Assembly (NCBI RefSeq): GCF_003122205.1 | Contig: NZ_QEYE01000005.1 | Span: 1 to 64,000 of the forward strand | Direction of reading: 5' to 3' | DNA from: Maritimibacter sp. 55A14 | GTDB taxonomy: Bacteria > Pseudomonadota > Alphaproteobacteria > Rhodobacterales > Rhodobacteraceae | Length of the DNA: 64,000 bases | Part shown: positions 52,308 through 59,724 of the stretch, one piece after another | Numbering within the stretch: position 1 is the first letter of the stretch | How the letters are laid out: the number at the start of each line of letters is the position of its first letter | The notes under the pieces: generated by a model | Told to the model about the DNA's origin: nothing | What the model saw: the letters and a program-made list of their open reading frames with translations, nothing else | The model's database searches: none | Translations under genes and position numbers: made by a program

Positions 52308-53168
52308 ATGGACATCGCTCATCTGCGCGAATGGATCGGCAACAGCGAAACCGCGGAAGAGCGCATCGCGCCCTTCCCGTCCAACGCGCTGGCCGCGACG
52401 CTCGACCGGGACGATCCGCCCTATTCGGAGGGCACGCCCCTGCCGCCGCTCTGGCACTGGCTGCATTTCCTGCCGGTCTTCAAGCTTTGCGAGGCGGGCT
52501 ATGACGGGCACGCCGCGCTGGGCGATTTCCTGCCCCCCGTGCCGCTGCCGCGCCGGATGTGGGCGGGCAGCCGCTTCCGCTTCCTGGCGCCGATGCGCAT
52601 CGGGCGGGTGCTGCGCAAAACCTCGGCCGTCGCCTCGGTGACGCACAAGGCGGGCCGCAGCGGCGATCTGGTCTTCGTGACCGTGCGCCACGCCCTCTTC
52701 GACGGCGCGGTGCAGGGGATCGAGGAGGAGCACGACATCGTCTACCGCGCCGCCGCGGCGCCCGGCGCGCCCGCCCCGACGCCCCCGCAGGCGCCCGAGG
52801 GCAGCGCCTTCAGCCGCCGGGTCCACCCCGACCCGGTGCTGCTCTTCCGTTATTCCGCCCTGACCTTCAACGGCCACCGCATCCATTACGACCAGCCGTT
52901 CTGCACCGGCACCGAGGGCTATGAGGGGCTGGTGGTGCATGGGCCGCTCCTGGCCATGCTGCTGATGGACCTCTTGCGCCGGGAATTGCCGCAGGCGGAG
53001 GTGCGGGATTTCACGTTCCGCGCCATAGCCACGGTCTTCGCCACCCATGATTTCACGCTCCACGGTGGACCGGGAGACGGGCACGGGTGCGTCCGGCTGT
53101 GGGTGCGGCGCCATGACGGCGCGCTGGCAATGGACGCGACCGCAACGATTTCAGGGGGACCCACATGA
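52308..53168 (+). CDS. MaoC-like acyl-CoA hydratase/dehydratase
   Basis: A 286-residue double hot-dog protein of the FAS1-type/Htd2/mesaconyl-C4-CoA hydratase kind. The N-terminal half holds the start DIAHLREWIG and DFLPPVPLPRRMWAGSRFRF (around residues 70-90); the second half shows FRYSALTFNGHRIHYDQPF near 185, where the His is the likely catalytic residue. Start 52308 has GAAAGG upstream. Its stop overlaps the acyl-CoA dehydrogenase start (ATGA). The pair would dehydrogenate and hydrate one acyl-CoA; chain type unknown. Confidence 0.83.
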   Translation: MDIAHLREWIGNSETAEERIAPFPSNALAATLDRDDPPYSEGTPLPPLWHWLHFLPVFKLCEAGYDGHAALGDFLPPVPLPRRMWAGSRFRFLAPMRIGRVLRKTSAVASVTHKAGRSGDLVFVTVRHALFDGAVQGIEEEHDIVYRAAAAPGAPAPTPPQAPEGSAFSRRVHPDPVLLFRYSALTFNGHRIHYDQPFCTGTEGYEGLVVHGPLLAMLLMDLLRRELPQAEVRDFTFRAIATVFATHDFTLHGGPGDGHGCVRLWVRRHDGALAMDATATISGGPT

Positions 53169-54316
53169 CCGAAAGCCATCCCGACATCCGCGCCGCGATC
53201 CGCGCGCTCTGCGCAGAATTTCCGCCCGAGTATCACCGCAAGGTGGACCGGGAGCGCGGCTATCCCGAGGCTTTCGTCGAGGCGCTAACCTGCGCCGGCT
53301 GGCTGGCCGCGCTGATCCCCGAGGACTATGGCGGCTCGGGCCTGGGGCTGACGGAAGCCGCCGTCATCATGGAGGAGATCAACCGCTCCGGCGGCAATTC
53401 CGGCGCCTGCCACGGGCAGATGTACAACATGGGCACGCTGCTGCGGCACGGCTCGGAAACCCAAAAGGCGCGCTACCTGCCCGCCATCGCCAGCGGCGCG
53501 CTGCGGCTTCAGAGCATGGGCGTGACCGAGCCGGAGACCGGCACCGACACCACGAAGATCAGGACCACCGCCGAGCGCCGGGGCGACCGCTACGTCATCA
53601 ACGGGCAGAAGGTCTGGATCAGCCGGGTGCAGCATTCCGACCTGATGATCCTCCTGGCGCGCACCACGCCGCTGGCCGAGGTACGGAAGAAGTCGGAGGG
53701 CATGTCGATCTTCCTGGTCGACCTGCGCGAGGCGGTGGGCATGGGGCTGGAGGTCCGGCCGATCCCGAACATGGTGAACCACGAGACGAACGAACTTTTC
53801 TTCGACGATCTGGAGATCCCGGCGGAGAACCTGATCGGCGAGGAAGGAATGGGGTTCCGCTACATCCTCGACGGGCTCAACGCGGAACGCGCGCTGATCG
53901 CCGCGGAATGCATAGGGGACGGGATGTGGTTCATCGACAAGGTGACCGCCTATGCCGGGGAGCGCCGGGTCTTCGGCCGGCCCATCGGCCAGAACCAGGG
54001 CGTGCAGTTCCCCATCGCCGAGGCCCATATCGAGATCGAGGCGGCGAAGCTGATGCGCGACCGCGCCTGCGCGCTCTACGATGCCGGCCAGCCCTGCGGG
54101 GCCGAGGCCAACATGGCAAAGTACCTCGCCGCCAAGGCAAGCTGGGAAGCCGCGAACGCCTGCATCCAGTTCCACGGCGGCTTCGGTTTCGCCACCGAGT
54201 ACGATGTGGAGCGCAAGTTCCGCGAAACCCGGCTCTACCAGGTCGCGCCGATCTCCACCAACCTGATCCTGTCCTACGTGGCCGAGCATGTGCTGGGCCT
54301 GCCGCGGTCCTTCTGA
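53165..54316 (+). CDS. Acyl-CoA dehydrogenase
   Basis: A 383-residue FAD enzyme that forms an alpha,beta-enoyl-CoA and passes electrons to ETF. The N-terminal helical domain is followed by SMGVTEPETGTDTTKIRT near residue 118 and KVWISRVQHSDL near 148, the FAD/substrate-binding sheet, then the C-terminal helical domain with GRPIGQNQGVQFPIAEAH near 276 and QFHGGFGFATEYDVERKFRE-type block near 338 (here in that order). Coupled to the preceding MaoC-like gene by a four-base overlap. Exact chain preference cannot be read. Confidence 0.9.
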   Translation: MTESHPDIRAAIRALCAEFPPEYHRKVDRERGYPEAFVEALTCAGWLAALIPEDYGGSGLGLTEAAVIMEEINRSGGNSGACHGQMYNMGTLLRHGSETQKARYLPAIASGALRLQSMGVTEPETGTDTTKIRTTAERRGDRYVINGQKVWISRVQHSDLMILLARTTPLAEVRKKSEGMSIFLVDLREAVGMGLEVRPIPNMVNHETNELFFDDLEIPAENLIGEEGMGFRYILDGLNAERALIAAECIGDGMWFIDKVTAYAGERRVFGRPIGQNQGVQFPIAEAHIEIEAAKLMRDRACALYDAGQPCGAEANMAKYLAAKASWEAANACIQFHGGFGFATEYDVERKFRETRLYQVAPISTNLILSYVAEHVLGLPRSF

Positions 54317-54405
54317 TGACGTAACGGCACATGGCCGGCTGCCCCTTGTGCCCCGCGCTGCCGGGCCTAGTGTGCTGGCGGTCGGCAGAAAGACGGAGGT
54401 CGGCC

Positions 54406-55578
54406 ATGCTGTGGCTGAAACGGATCATTCTCGGAATGCTGGGGATCGCCCTGCTCGGTCTGGCGGGAGTCTTCATCCTGGCCCCCGCCATCGTCGAGAA
54501 GGGCCTCAACCCGGTCGCGCCGCACGATCCCTGGCCGGTCTCCACCGAGGCCGCCGCGCTGCATGAACGGCTGGTGATCGGCGACTGGCACGCCGACAGC
54601 CTGCTTTGGAACCGCGACCTGACCACGCGCTCCGATTACGGCCAGGTGGACATTCCCCGCCTGATCGAGGGCAACGTGGCGGTGCAGGTCTTCACCGCTG
54701 TGACGAAGAGTCCGGCCGGCCAGAACTACGCCAGCAATTCGGCCGACGCGCGCGACAACATCACGCTGCTGGCGGTGGGCCAACTCTGGCCGCCGCGAAC
54801 CTGGGGCAGCCTGCTGGAACGCGCGCTCTACCAGGCCGCGAAGCTGCACGGTTTCGCCGACCGCGCGCCCGACAGCCTGCGCATCCTGCGCAGCCGCGCG
54901 GATCTGGAAGCGCTGCTCGCGGCGCGGGCGCAGGGCGCGCGGACGGTGGGCGGGCTTCTGGGGATCGAGGGCGCGCATCCGCTGGAGGGTGACCTGGCCA
55001 ATCTCGATCGCCTGGAAGACGCGGGCTACCGGCTGATCGCGCTTCAGCATTTCTTCGACAACGCGCTGGGCGGATCCCTGCATGGCGAGGGCGACCACGG
55101 GCTGACCGGGTTCGGCCGCGCCGTGGTGGCCGAGGTCGCGGCGCGCGGCATGGTCCTCGATCTCGCGCATTCCAGCCCGCAGGTCGTCCGCGACGTGCTG
55201 GCGATGACCGACATACCGCTCGTGCTCAGCCATACCGGGCTGCATTCGCATTGCGAGGTGAAGCGCAACATCCCCGACGCGCTGATGCAGCGCATCGCGC
55301 AGACCGGCGGCGTGATCGGGATCGGCTACTGGGCCGATGTCACCTGTGACGACAGCCCCGCCGGCGTGGCGGGCGCGATCGCGGCCGCGGTGGCGGCGGT
55401 GGGGGCCGATCACGTCTCGCTCGGCTCGGATTTCGACGGCTCCGTGGCGACCGCCTTCGACACCTCGGAACTGGCCGCGCTGACCCATGCCCTGCTGGAG
55501 GCCGGGCTGGACGAGGAGACGATCGCCAAGGTCATGGGCGGCAACATGATCCGGGTGCTGCGCGCGCGGCTGGACTGA
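54406..55578 (+). CDS. Membrane-anchored dipeptidase, M19 family
   Basis: A 390-residue renal-dipeptidase-type zinc hydrolase that acts on dipeptides, including D-amino acid-containing ones. Residues 1-25 form a membrane anchor or uncleaved signal (LGMLGIALLGLAGVFILAP), so the enzyme sits on the periplasmic face. The metal motif GDWHADSLLW is near residue 46, the bridging Glu in LGIEGAHPLEG near 180, and the histidines in LSHTGLHSHCEVKRN near 280; GSDFDG near 345. The start at 54406 follows GGAGG. A short gap of 90 bases separates it from the acyl-CoA dehydrogenase gene. Confidence 0.88.
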   Translation: MLWLKRIILGMLGIALLGLAGVFILAPAIVEKGLNPVAPHDPWPVSTEAAALHERLVIGDWHADSLLWNRDLTTRSDYGQVDIPRLIEGNVAVQVFTAVTKSPAGQNYASNSADARDNITLLAVGQLWPPRTWGSLLERALYQAAKLHGFADRAPDSLRILRSRADLEALLAARAQGARTVGGLLGIEGAHPLEGDLANLDRLEDAGYRLIALQHFFDNALGGSLHGEGDHGLTGFGRAVVAEVAARGMVLDLAHSSPQVVRDVLAMTDIPLVLSHTGLHSHCEVKRNIPDALMQRIAQTGGVIGIGYWADVTCDDSPAGVAGAIAAAVAAVGADHVSLGSDFDGSVATAFDTSELAALTHALLEAGLDEETIAKVMGGNMIRVLRARLD

Positions 55579-55583
55579 GCCGT

Positions 55584-56177
55584 TCAGACCGACAGGACCG
55601 GCACCAGCGCCGCCAGCAGAAGCGCGGCCATCGCCAGGTTGAAACGACGCAGCCGGCGCGGCGTAGAGAGCCAGCGCGCGAGCCCCTGCCCCGCCCCCGC
55701 CCAGAGCGTGACCGAGGGCAGGTTCACCGCGCCGAAGACCGCCGCCACGGCCAGAACGCCGCCCGCCCCGCCGCCGGGCGCGTAGGCCGCAAGCGCCGTC
55801 AACGCCATCGCCCAGGCTTTCGGGTTCACCCATTGGAACGCCGCCGCCTGCAGGAAACTCAGCGGCCTGCCGGGTGGCGCACCGGGATCGGGCGGCGTGG
55901 CGGTGGCGATCTTCCAGGCCAGCCAAAGCATGTAGCAAAGCGCCAGCGCCTTGAGCGCATTGCGCAACACCGGCGCCCCGGTGAAGAGCGGTCCCAGCCC
56001 CGCACCCAGCGCAGAGGCCATGATGACGAAGCCCAGCGACACGCCCAGAAGATGCGGCAGCGTCCGGCGCAGCCCGAAATTGGCGCCCGAGGCCATCAGC
56101 ATCAGGTTGTTGGGCCCCGGCGTGACCGAGGTGACGAAAGCATAGGCGGCAAGCCCGAGGAGGAGATCGTATGACAT
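55584..56177 (-). CDS. LysE/RhtB-family amino acid exporter
   Basis: A 197-residue inner-membrane exporter with about five to six hydrophobic helices. The N-terminal signature is FVTSVTPGPNNLMLMASGANFG near residues 12-33, the usual RhtB motif. The loop AFQWVNPKAWAMALTALAAY near 115 is the second family block. Start 56177 (MSYDLL) places the first helix at the N-terminus. It is divergent from an lrp-like regulator across 72 bases, the usual pairing of exporter and amino-acid-sensing regulator. Substrate unknown. Confidence 0.88.
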   Translation of the reverse strand: MSYDLLLGLAAYAFVTSVTPGPNNLMLMASGANFGLRRTLPHLLGVSLGFVIMASALGAGLGPLFTGAPVLRNALKALALCYMLWLAWKIATATPPDPGAPPGRPLSFLQAAAFQWVNPKAWAMALTALAAYAPGGGAGGVLAVAAVFGAVNLPSVTLWAGAGQGLARWLSTPRRLRRFNLAMAALLLAALVPVLSV

Positions 56178-56249
56178 TCCGCAATCATATGCCGAACTCA
56201 GAGGTAAGAGATTGCTTCTTGCGCGCGAAATGAACATAAACCACAACGA

Positions 56250-56702
56250 ATGGCACGTATGGACAGGATATCCGAAAAAATATTGCAGGAGCTGACGCGC
56301 GACGGGCGGATCAGCAACCTTGAGCTTTCCGCCCGCGTGGGGCTTTCGCCCTCGGCCTGCCTGCGCCGGGTGCAGGAGCTGGAGCGCAGCGGCGTCATCA
56401 CCGGATACCGCGCGCGGCTTTCACCCGCCGCGCTCGGCCGCGGTTTCCTGGCCTATATCGCGGTAGGGCTCTCGACCCACACCAAGGCCGCGCAGGAAGC
56501 GTTCGAGCGCGCGATGGCGCGCACGCCGCAAGTGACCGAATGTCACAATGTCACCGGGACGGTGGAGTATCTGCTGCGGGTCGAGGTCGCCGATCTGGCC
56601 GCCTACAAATCCTTCCACACCGACACGTTGGGCGCGCTGGCGCATGTCAGTTCCATCACCTCCTATGTGGTGATGGCCTCGCCCAAGGACGAGCGCGGCT
56701 GA
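56250..56702 (+). CDS. Lrp/AsnC-family transcriptional regulator
   Basis: A 150-residue regulator. The helix-turn-helix is near residues 5-50 (DRISEKILQELTRDGRISN and LSARVGLSPSACLRRVQ), followed by the RAM/AsnC ligand domain (FLAYIAVGL, CHNVTGTVEYLLRVEVAD near 95-112). It would sense an amino acid and control the divergent LysE-type exporter. The start is ATG at 56250; a second ATG three codons later is possible and neither has a strong ribosome site. Confidence 0.9.
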   Translation: MARMDRISEKILQELTRDGRISNLELSARVGLSPSACLRRVQELERSGVITGYRARLSPAALGRGFLAYIAVGLSTHTKAAQEAFERAMARTPQVTECHNVTGTVEYLLRVEVADLAAYKSFHTDTLGALAHVSSITSYVVMASPKDERG

Positions 56703-56711
56703 GCGCGGCGC

Positions 56712-57155
56712 TCAGAAGGCCGCGATCGCCTCGAAATGGCGGGGCAGGTCGCGCGCCGGCACCTTGACGATGTCCTTGTCGAGCGAGCCTGTGACCTTGT
56801 CCGCGAGCTGGCCGAGCCCGCCGCGCAGCTCGCCCAGCATCTTCGGTGGTGCGGCGAGGATCAGCCTCTCGTGCCCGCCCTTCGCGGCCTGCGCGTGCAG
56901 CGCGTCGAGCACATGCGCGGCGAAGGCGTCGCGAGCCTGGCGCCGCTCCGATGTGGGCGGCTCGAACCCGTGCCGGGCGGTGCCGGGGGCGGCGCGCGAC
57001 CGGCCGGGCGTATCGGCGTATTCGATCGCCTCGGAATTGATCGCGCTTGCGTCGAGGCTGGACAGTTCCGCCAGCCCCTTGCCGACCCCGGCGTTTTCCA
57101 GGATGCGCGCCTCGCGCTCGTTGGCGATCAGGACAAGTGTGCGAACAGGTTTCAT
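56712..57155 (-). CDS. Host attachment family protein (PF18856-like)
   Basis: A 147-residue protein of the 'host attachment' family, named from AtsE, a gene linked to plant-cell attachment in Agrobacterium. VLIANEREARILENAG near residue 8, FEPPTSERRQARDAFAAHV near 60, and LILAAPPKMLGELRGGL near 93 are family-typical; the fold is like the release-factor eRF1 domain 2/Rossmann type. Start 57155 (MKPVRT) has AAGGGGAG upstream. It follows rpoH in the same direction by 83 bases; a link to rpoH is not established. Confidence 0.78.
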   Translation of the reverse strand: MKPVRTLVLIANEREARILENAGVGKGLAELSSLDASAINSEAIEYADTPGRSRAAPGTARHGFEPPTSERRQARDAFAAHVLDALHAQAAKGGHERLILAAPPKMLGELRGGLGQLADKVTGSLDKDIVKVPARDLPRHFEAIAAF

Positions 57156-57238
57156 TGCGCTCCCCTTGATAGACTCGCAGGCTTTAGTCTTGCGCCATCC
57201 GTCGGGCCGGGCGTTGATCTGGCGCAAGGACCAGACGG

Positions 57239-58132
57239 TCACCCGCCGTTGATAAGGCCCTTTTCCCTGGCCAGTCCGCGGATCTTCTTCTGGATCTTCT
57301 CGAAGGCGCGCACCTCGATCTGGCGGATGCGTTCGCGGCTGACATCGTATTGGCCCGACAATTCCTCCAGCGTGGCCGGGTTCTCACGCAGCTTGCGCTG
57401 GGTCAGGATATCGCGCTCGCGCTCGTTGAGCACCTCCAGCGCGGCGGCCAGCAATTCGCGGCGGCTGTCGAGCTCGTCCTTCTCGGCATAGGCTTCGGCC
57501 TGGTCGGCATCCTCGTCTTCCAGCCAGTCCATCCACTGGGTGCTGGTCTCGCCATCGCTGCCGACCTGCGCGTTGAGCGAGGCATCGGTGCCCGCCATCC
57601 GGCGGTTCATCGAGATCACCTCCTCCTCGGTGACGCTCAGGTCGTTGGCGATCTTCCGGACATGCTCGGGCCGCAGGTCGCCCTCCTCCAGCGCGCCGAT
57701 CCGGGCCTTGGCCTTGCGCAGGTTGAAGAAGAGCTTCTTCTGCGCGCTGGTCGTGCCCATCTTCACCAGGCTCCAGGAGCGCAGGATGTATTCCTGGATC
57801 GAGGCACGGATCCACCACATCGCGTAGGTAGCCAGGCGGAAACCCTTTTCGGGATCGAACCGCTTGACGGCCTGCATCAGCCCGACATTGGCTTCCGAAA
57901 CGACCTCGGCCGTGGGCAGGCCGTAGCCGCGATAGCCCATGGCGATCTTGGCGGCGAGCCGCAGATGCGACGTGACGAGCTTGTGCGCGGCGCCGCTGTC
58001 CTGGGTTTCGGCCCAGCGCTTGGCCAGCATGTACTCCTCTTCCGGCTCCAGCATCGGGAATTTGCGGATCTCCTGGAGATACCGGTTCAGCCCCTGTTCC
58101 GGCGACGGGGCGGGAAGATTTGCGTAACTCAT
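57239..58132 (-). CDS. rpoH: RNA polymerase heat-shock sigma factor RpoH (sigma-32)
   Basis: A 297-residue sigma factor. Region 2 includes LVTSHLRLAAKIAMGYRG, VVSEANVGLMQAVKRFDPEKG and FRLATYAMWWIRASIQEYIL (residues about 48-115). The RpoH box QKKLFFNLRKAK near residue 128 separates it from other sigma factors. Region 4 holds [20 protein letters not shown] near 262. The start at 58132 (MSYANLPAPS) fits homologues and has AGGA upstream; an ATG nine codons earlier lacks a ribosome site. A second RpoH copy is usual in this order but not seen here. Confidence 0.95.
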   Translation of the reverse strand: MSYANLPAPSPEQGLNRYLQEIRKFPMLEPEEEYMLAKRWAETQDSGAAHKLVTSHLRLAAKIAMGYRGYGLPTAEVVSEANVGLMQAVKRFDPEKGFRLATYAMWWIRASIQEYILRSWSLVKMGTTSAQKKLFFNLRKAKARIGALEEGDLRPEHVRKIANDLSVTEEEVISMNRRMAGTDASLNAQVGSDGETSTQWMDWLEDEDADQAEAYAEKDELDSRRELLAAALEVLNERERDILTQRKLRENPATLEELSGQYDVSRERIRQIEVRAFEKIQKKIRGLAREKGLINGG

Positions 58133-58177
58133 TGGCGTCCTGTCCCTGCTCTTGGCCATTTTTCTACCGTTAAAGGT

Positions 58178-58202
58178 ATGATCGGGGGCGTTTGGCTTCA
58201 AG
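58178..58202 (-). promoter_or_regulatory. Candidate sigma-32-like promoter before rpoH
   Basis: On the minus strand CTTGAA (complement of 58197-58202), a 13-base spacer ending in a CCCCC run, and GATCAT (complement of 58178-58183), 46 bases before the rpoH start. The -35 hexamer equals the sigma-32 consensus and the -10 region partly does (CCCCGATCAT). It would suit positive autoregulation. Confidence 0.35.
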
Positions 58203-58338
58203 TTGACACCGCACGGGCGGTGCATTTCCAACGCTTTCCGGGCATCTGGGGTTGCATCGCAAGGTGAAAAAGACCCTGAAACATGCGTTCACGCGGAAGT
58301 GGCGGCGCGAGGATTGGTGAAACCCACGACAACCGCCA

Positions 58339-59367
58339 CTACCCGCCCCGCAGCGCGTTTAGCAATGCCGTCATGTCGGGCGGCAGGGGGGCGGAGAATT
58401 CCAGCCTTTCGCCGGTGACGGGATGGACGAAGCCCAGCGTCGCGGCGTGGAGCGCCTGGCGCGGGAAAGAGGCCGTGGCCTCCCCTGCCGCGGGCGGCAG
58501 AGCCTTGAGCGCCAGCTTGCGCCGGCCATAGACCGGATCGCCCAGGAGCCCGTGGCCAATATGCGCCAAGTGGACCCTGATCTGATGCGTGCGCCCGGTC
58601 TCCAGCCAGCAGTCGAGCAGCGCCGCCGCCCGGCCGAAGTCTTCCAGCACGCGAAAGCGCGTGACGGCGCGGCGCCCGCCATGCGTCACGACCGCCATGC
58701 GCTGCCGGTCGGTGCGGTGGCGGGCGATGGCGGCGGTCACGGAGGTCACGCCGCCGGGCTCGAACCCGACGCCGGCCAACCCGGCAAGGCGCGGGTCCGC
58801 ACGGTCAGGCAACCCGATGCAGACGGCACGGTAGTGGCGCGAGACGCTGTGCGCCTCGAATTGCGCCGCGAGGCCCTGGTGGGCGCGATCCGACTTGGCC
58901 GCGACGATCAGCCCGGAGGTGTCCTTGTCGATGCGGTGGACGATGCCGGGCCGCTTCGCCCCGCCGATCCCCGACAGGCTCGTTCCGCAATGGTGCATCA
59001 GGGCATTGACCAGCGTGCCCGTCCAGGCGCCGGGCGCGGGATGCACGACCATACCGGCGGGCTTGTCGATCACGATCAGGTCGGCGTCCTCATGCACGAT
59101 GTCGAGCGCGATCGGCTCGGGCCCGGCCTCGATCTCCTCCAGGTCGGGCAGCGCGATTTCCCAGACCTCGCCTGCCTTGGTGCGCGCGCGCGGATCGGTC
59201 ACGACCTGCCCGCCGCGCGACACCGCGCCCTCGGCGATCAGCCGGGATATGCGCGAGCGCGACAGCGCCGCTTCCTCTGGCACATCGCGGCTCAGCGCCT
59301 TATCAAGGCGCGGCGGGGGATCTGCGGCGATCTCGACCCGCAATAGATGCGCAAGGGGGATGCTCAT
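58339..59367 (-). CDS. RluA-family large-subunit pseudouridine synthase (RluD-like)
   Basis: A 342-residue RNA pseudouridine synthase. An N-terminal S4 RNA-binding domain (about residues 16-85, LSRSRISRLIAEGAV) precedes the catalytic domain, whose Asp lies in VHRIDKDTSGLIV near 138; RTHQIRVHL near 265 closes the active site. It modifies uridines in 23S rRNA. The start at 59367 is the only good one; its ATG shares bases with the ATG of the divergent small membrane gene. Downstream on the same strand is rpoH. Confidence 0.9.
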   Translation of the reverse strand: MSIPLAHLLRVEIAADPPPRLDKALSRDVPEEAALSRSRISRLIAEGAVSRGGQVVTDPRARTKAGEVWEIALPDLEEIEAGPEPIALDIVHEDADLIVIDKPAGMVVHPAPGAWTGTLVNALMHHCGTSLSGIGGAKRPGIVHRIDKDTSGLIVAAKSDRAHQGLAAQFEAHSVSRHYRAVCIGLPDRADPRLAGLAGVGFEPGGVTSVTAAIARHRTDRQRMAVVTHGGRRAVTRFRVLEDFGRAAALLDCWLETGRTHQIRVHLAHIGHGLLGDPVYGRRKLALKALPPAAGEATASFPRQALHAATLGFVHPVTGERLEFSAPLPPDMTALLNALRGG

Positions 59368-59674
59368 GGACGAGGCTCCGGAAGACATGGAGATGCCGCG
59401 CGGGCTGAAGCTCCTGAAAGGTCTGGTGATCGCGCTGATGGTGACGATGATCGCGGGGCTTGTAACGCTGGTTGCGCTGATTGTCATCCGTTTCCCCGTG
59501 GCGCAAGCTCCCGCGCAGCTGCCCGAAGCGATCACCCTGCCCGACGGCGCGCGCGCCGCCGCTTTCACCCAGGGGCGCGACTGGTACGCGGTCGTCACCG
59601 AGGCCGACGAAATCCTGGTCTTCGACCGCGAGACCGGCGAAATACGCCAGCGTATCCGTCTGAAGACGCAATGA
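59366..59674 (+). CDS. Small membrane protein (DUF6476-like)
   Basis: A 102-residue protein: acidic N-terminus (MDEAPEDMEMPRG), one membrane helix at about residues 20-45 (VIALMVTMIAGLVTLVALIVI), and a soluble C-terminal part ending in EILVFDRETGEIRQRIRL, which looks like a single beta-hairpin or propeller-like blade. It has the look of a conserved Rhodobacterales family of unknown function. Start 59366 is favoured by AAGGGGG six bases before it. It is followed by dnaG 50 bases on. Confidence 0.72.
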   Translation: MDEAPEDMEMPRGLKLLKGLVIALMVTMIAGLVTLVALIVIRFPVAQAPAQLPEAITLPDGARAAAFTQGRDWYAVVTEADEILVFDRETGEIRQRIRLKTQ

Positions 59675-59724
59675 GCCGCGCCTGAACCCTTGCCTTGCAG
59701 CCCGTCGGGGCCGATATTCCGTAC

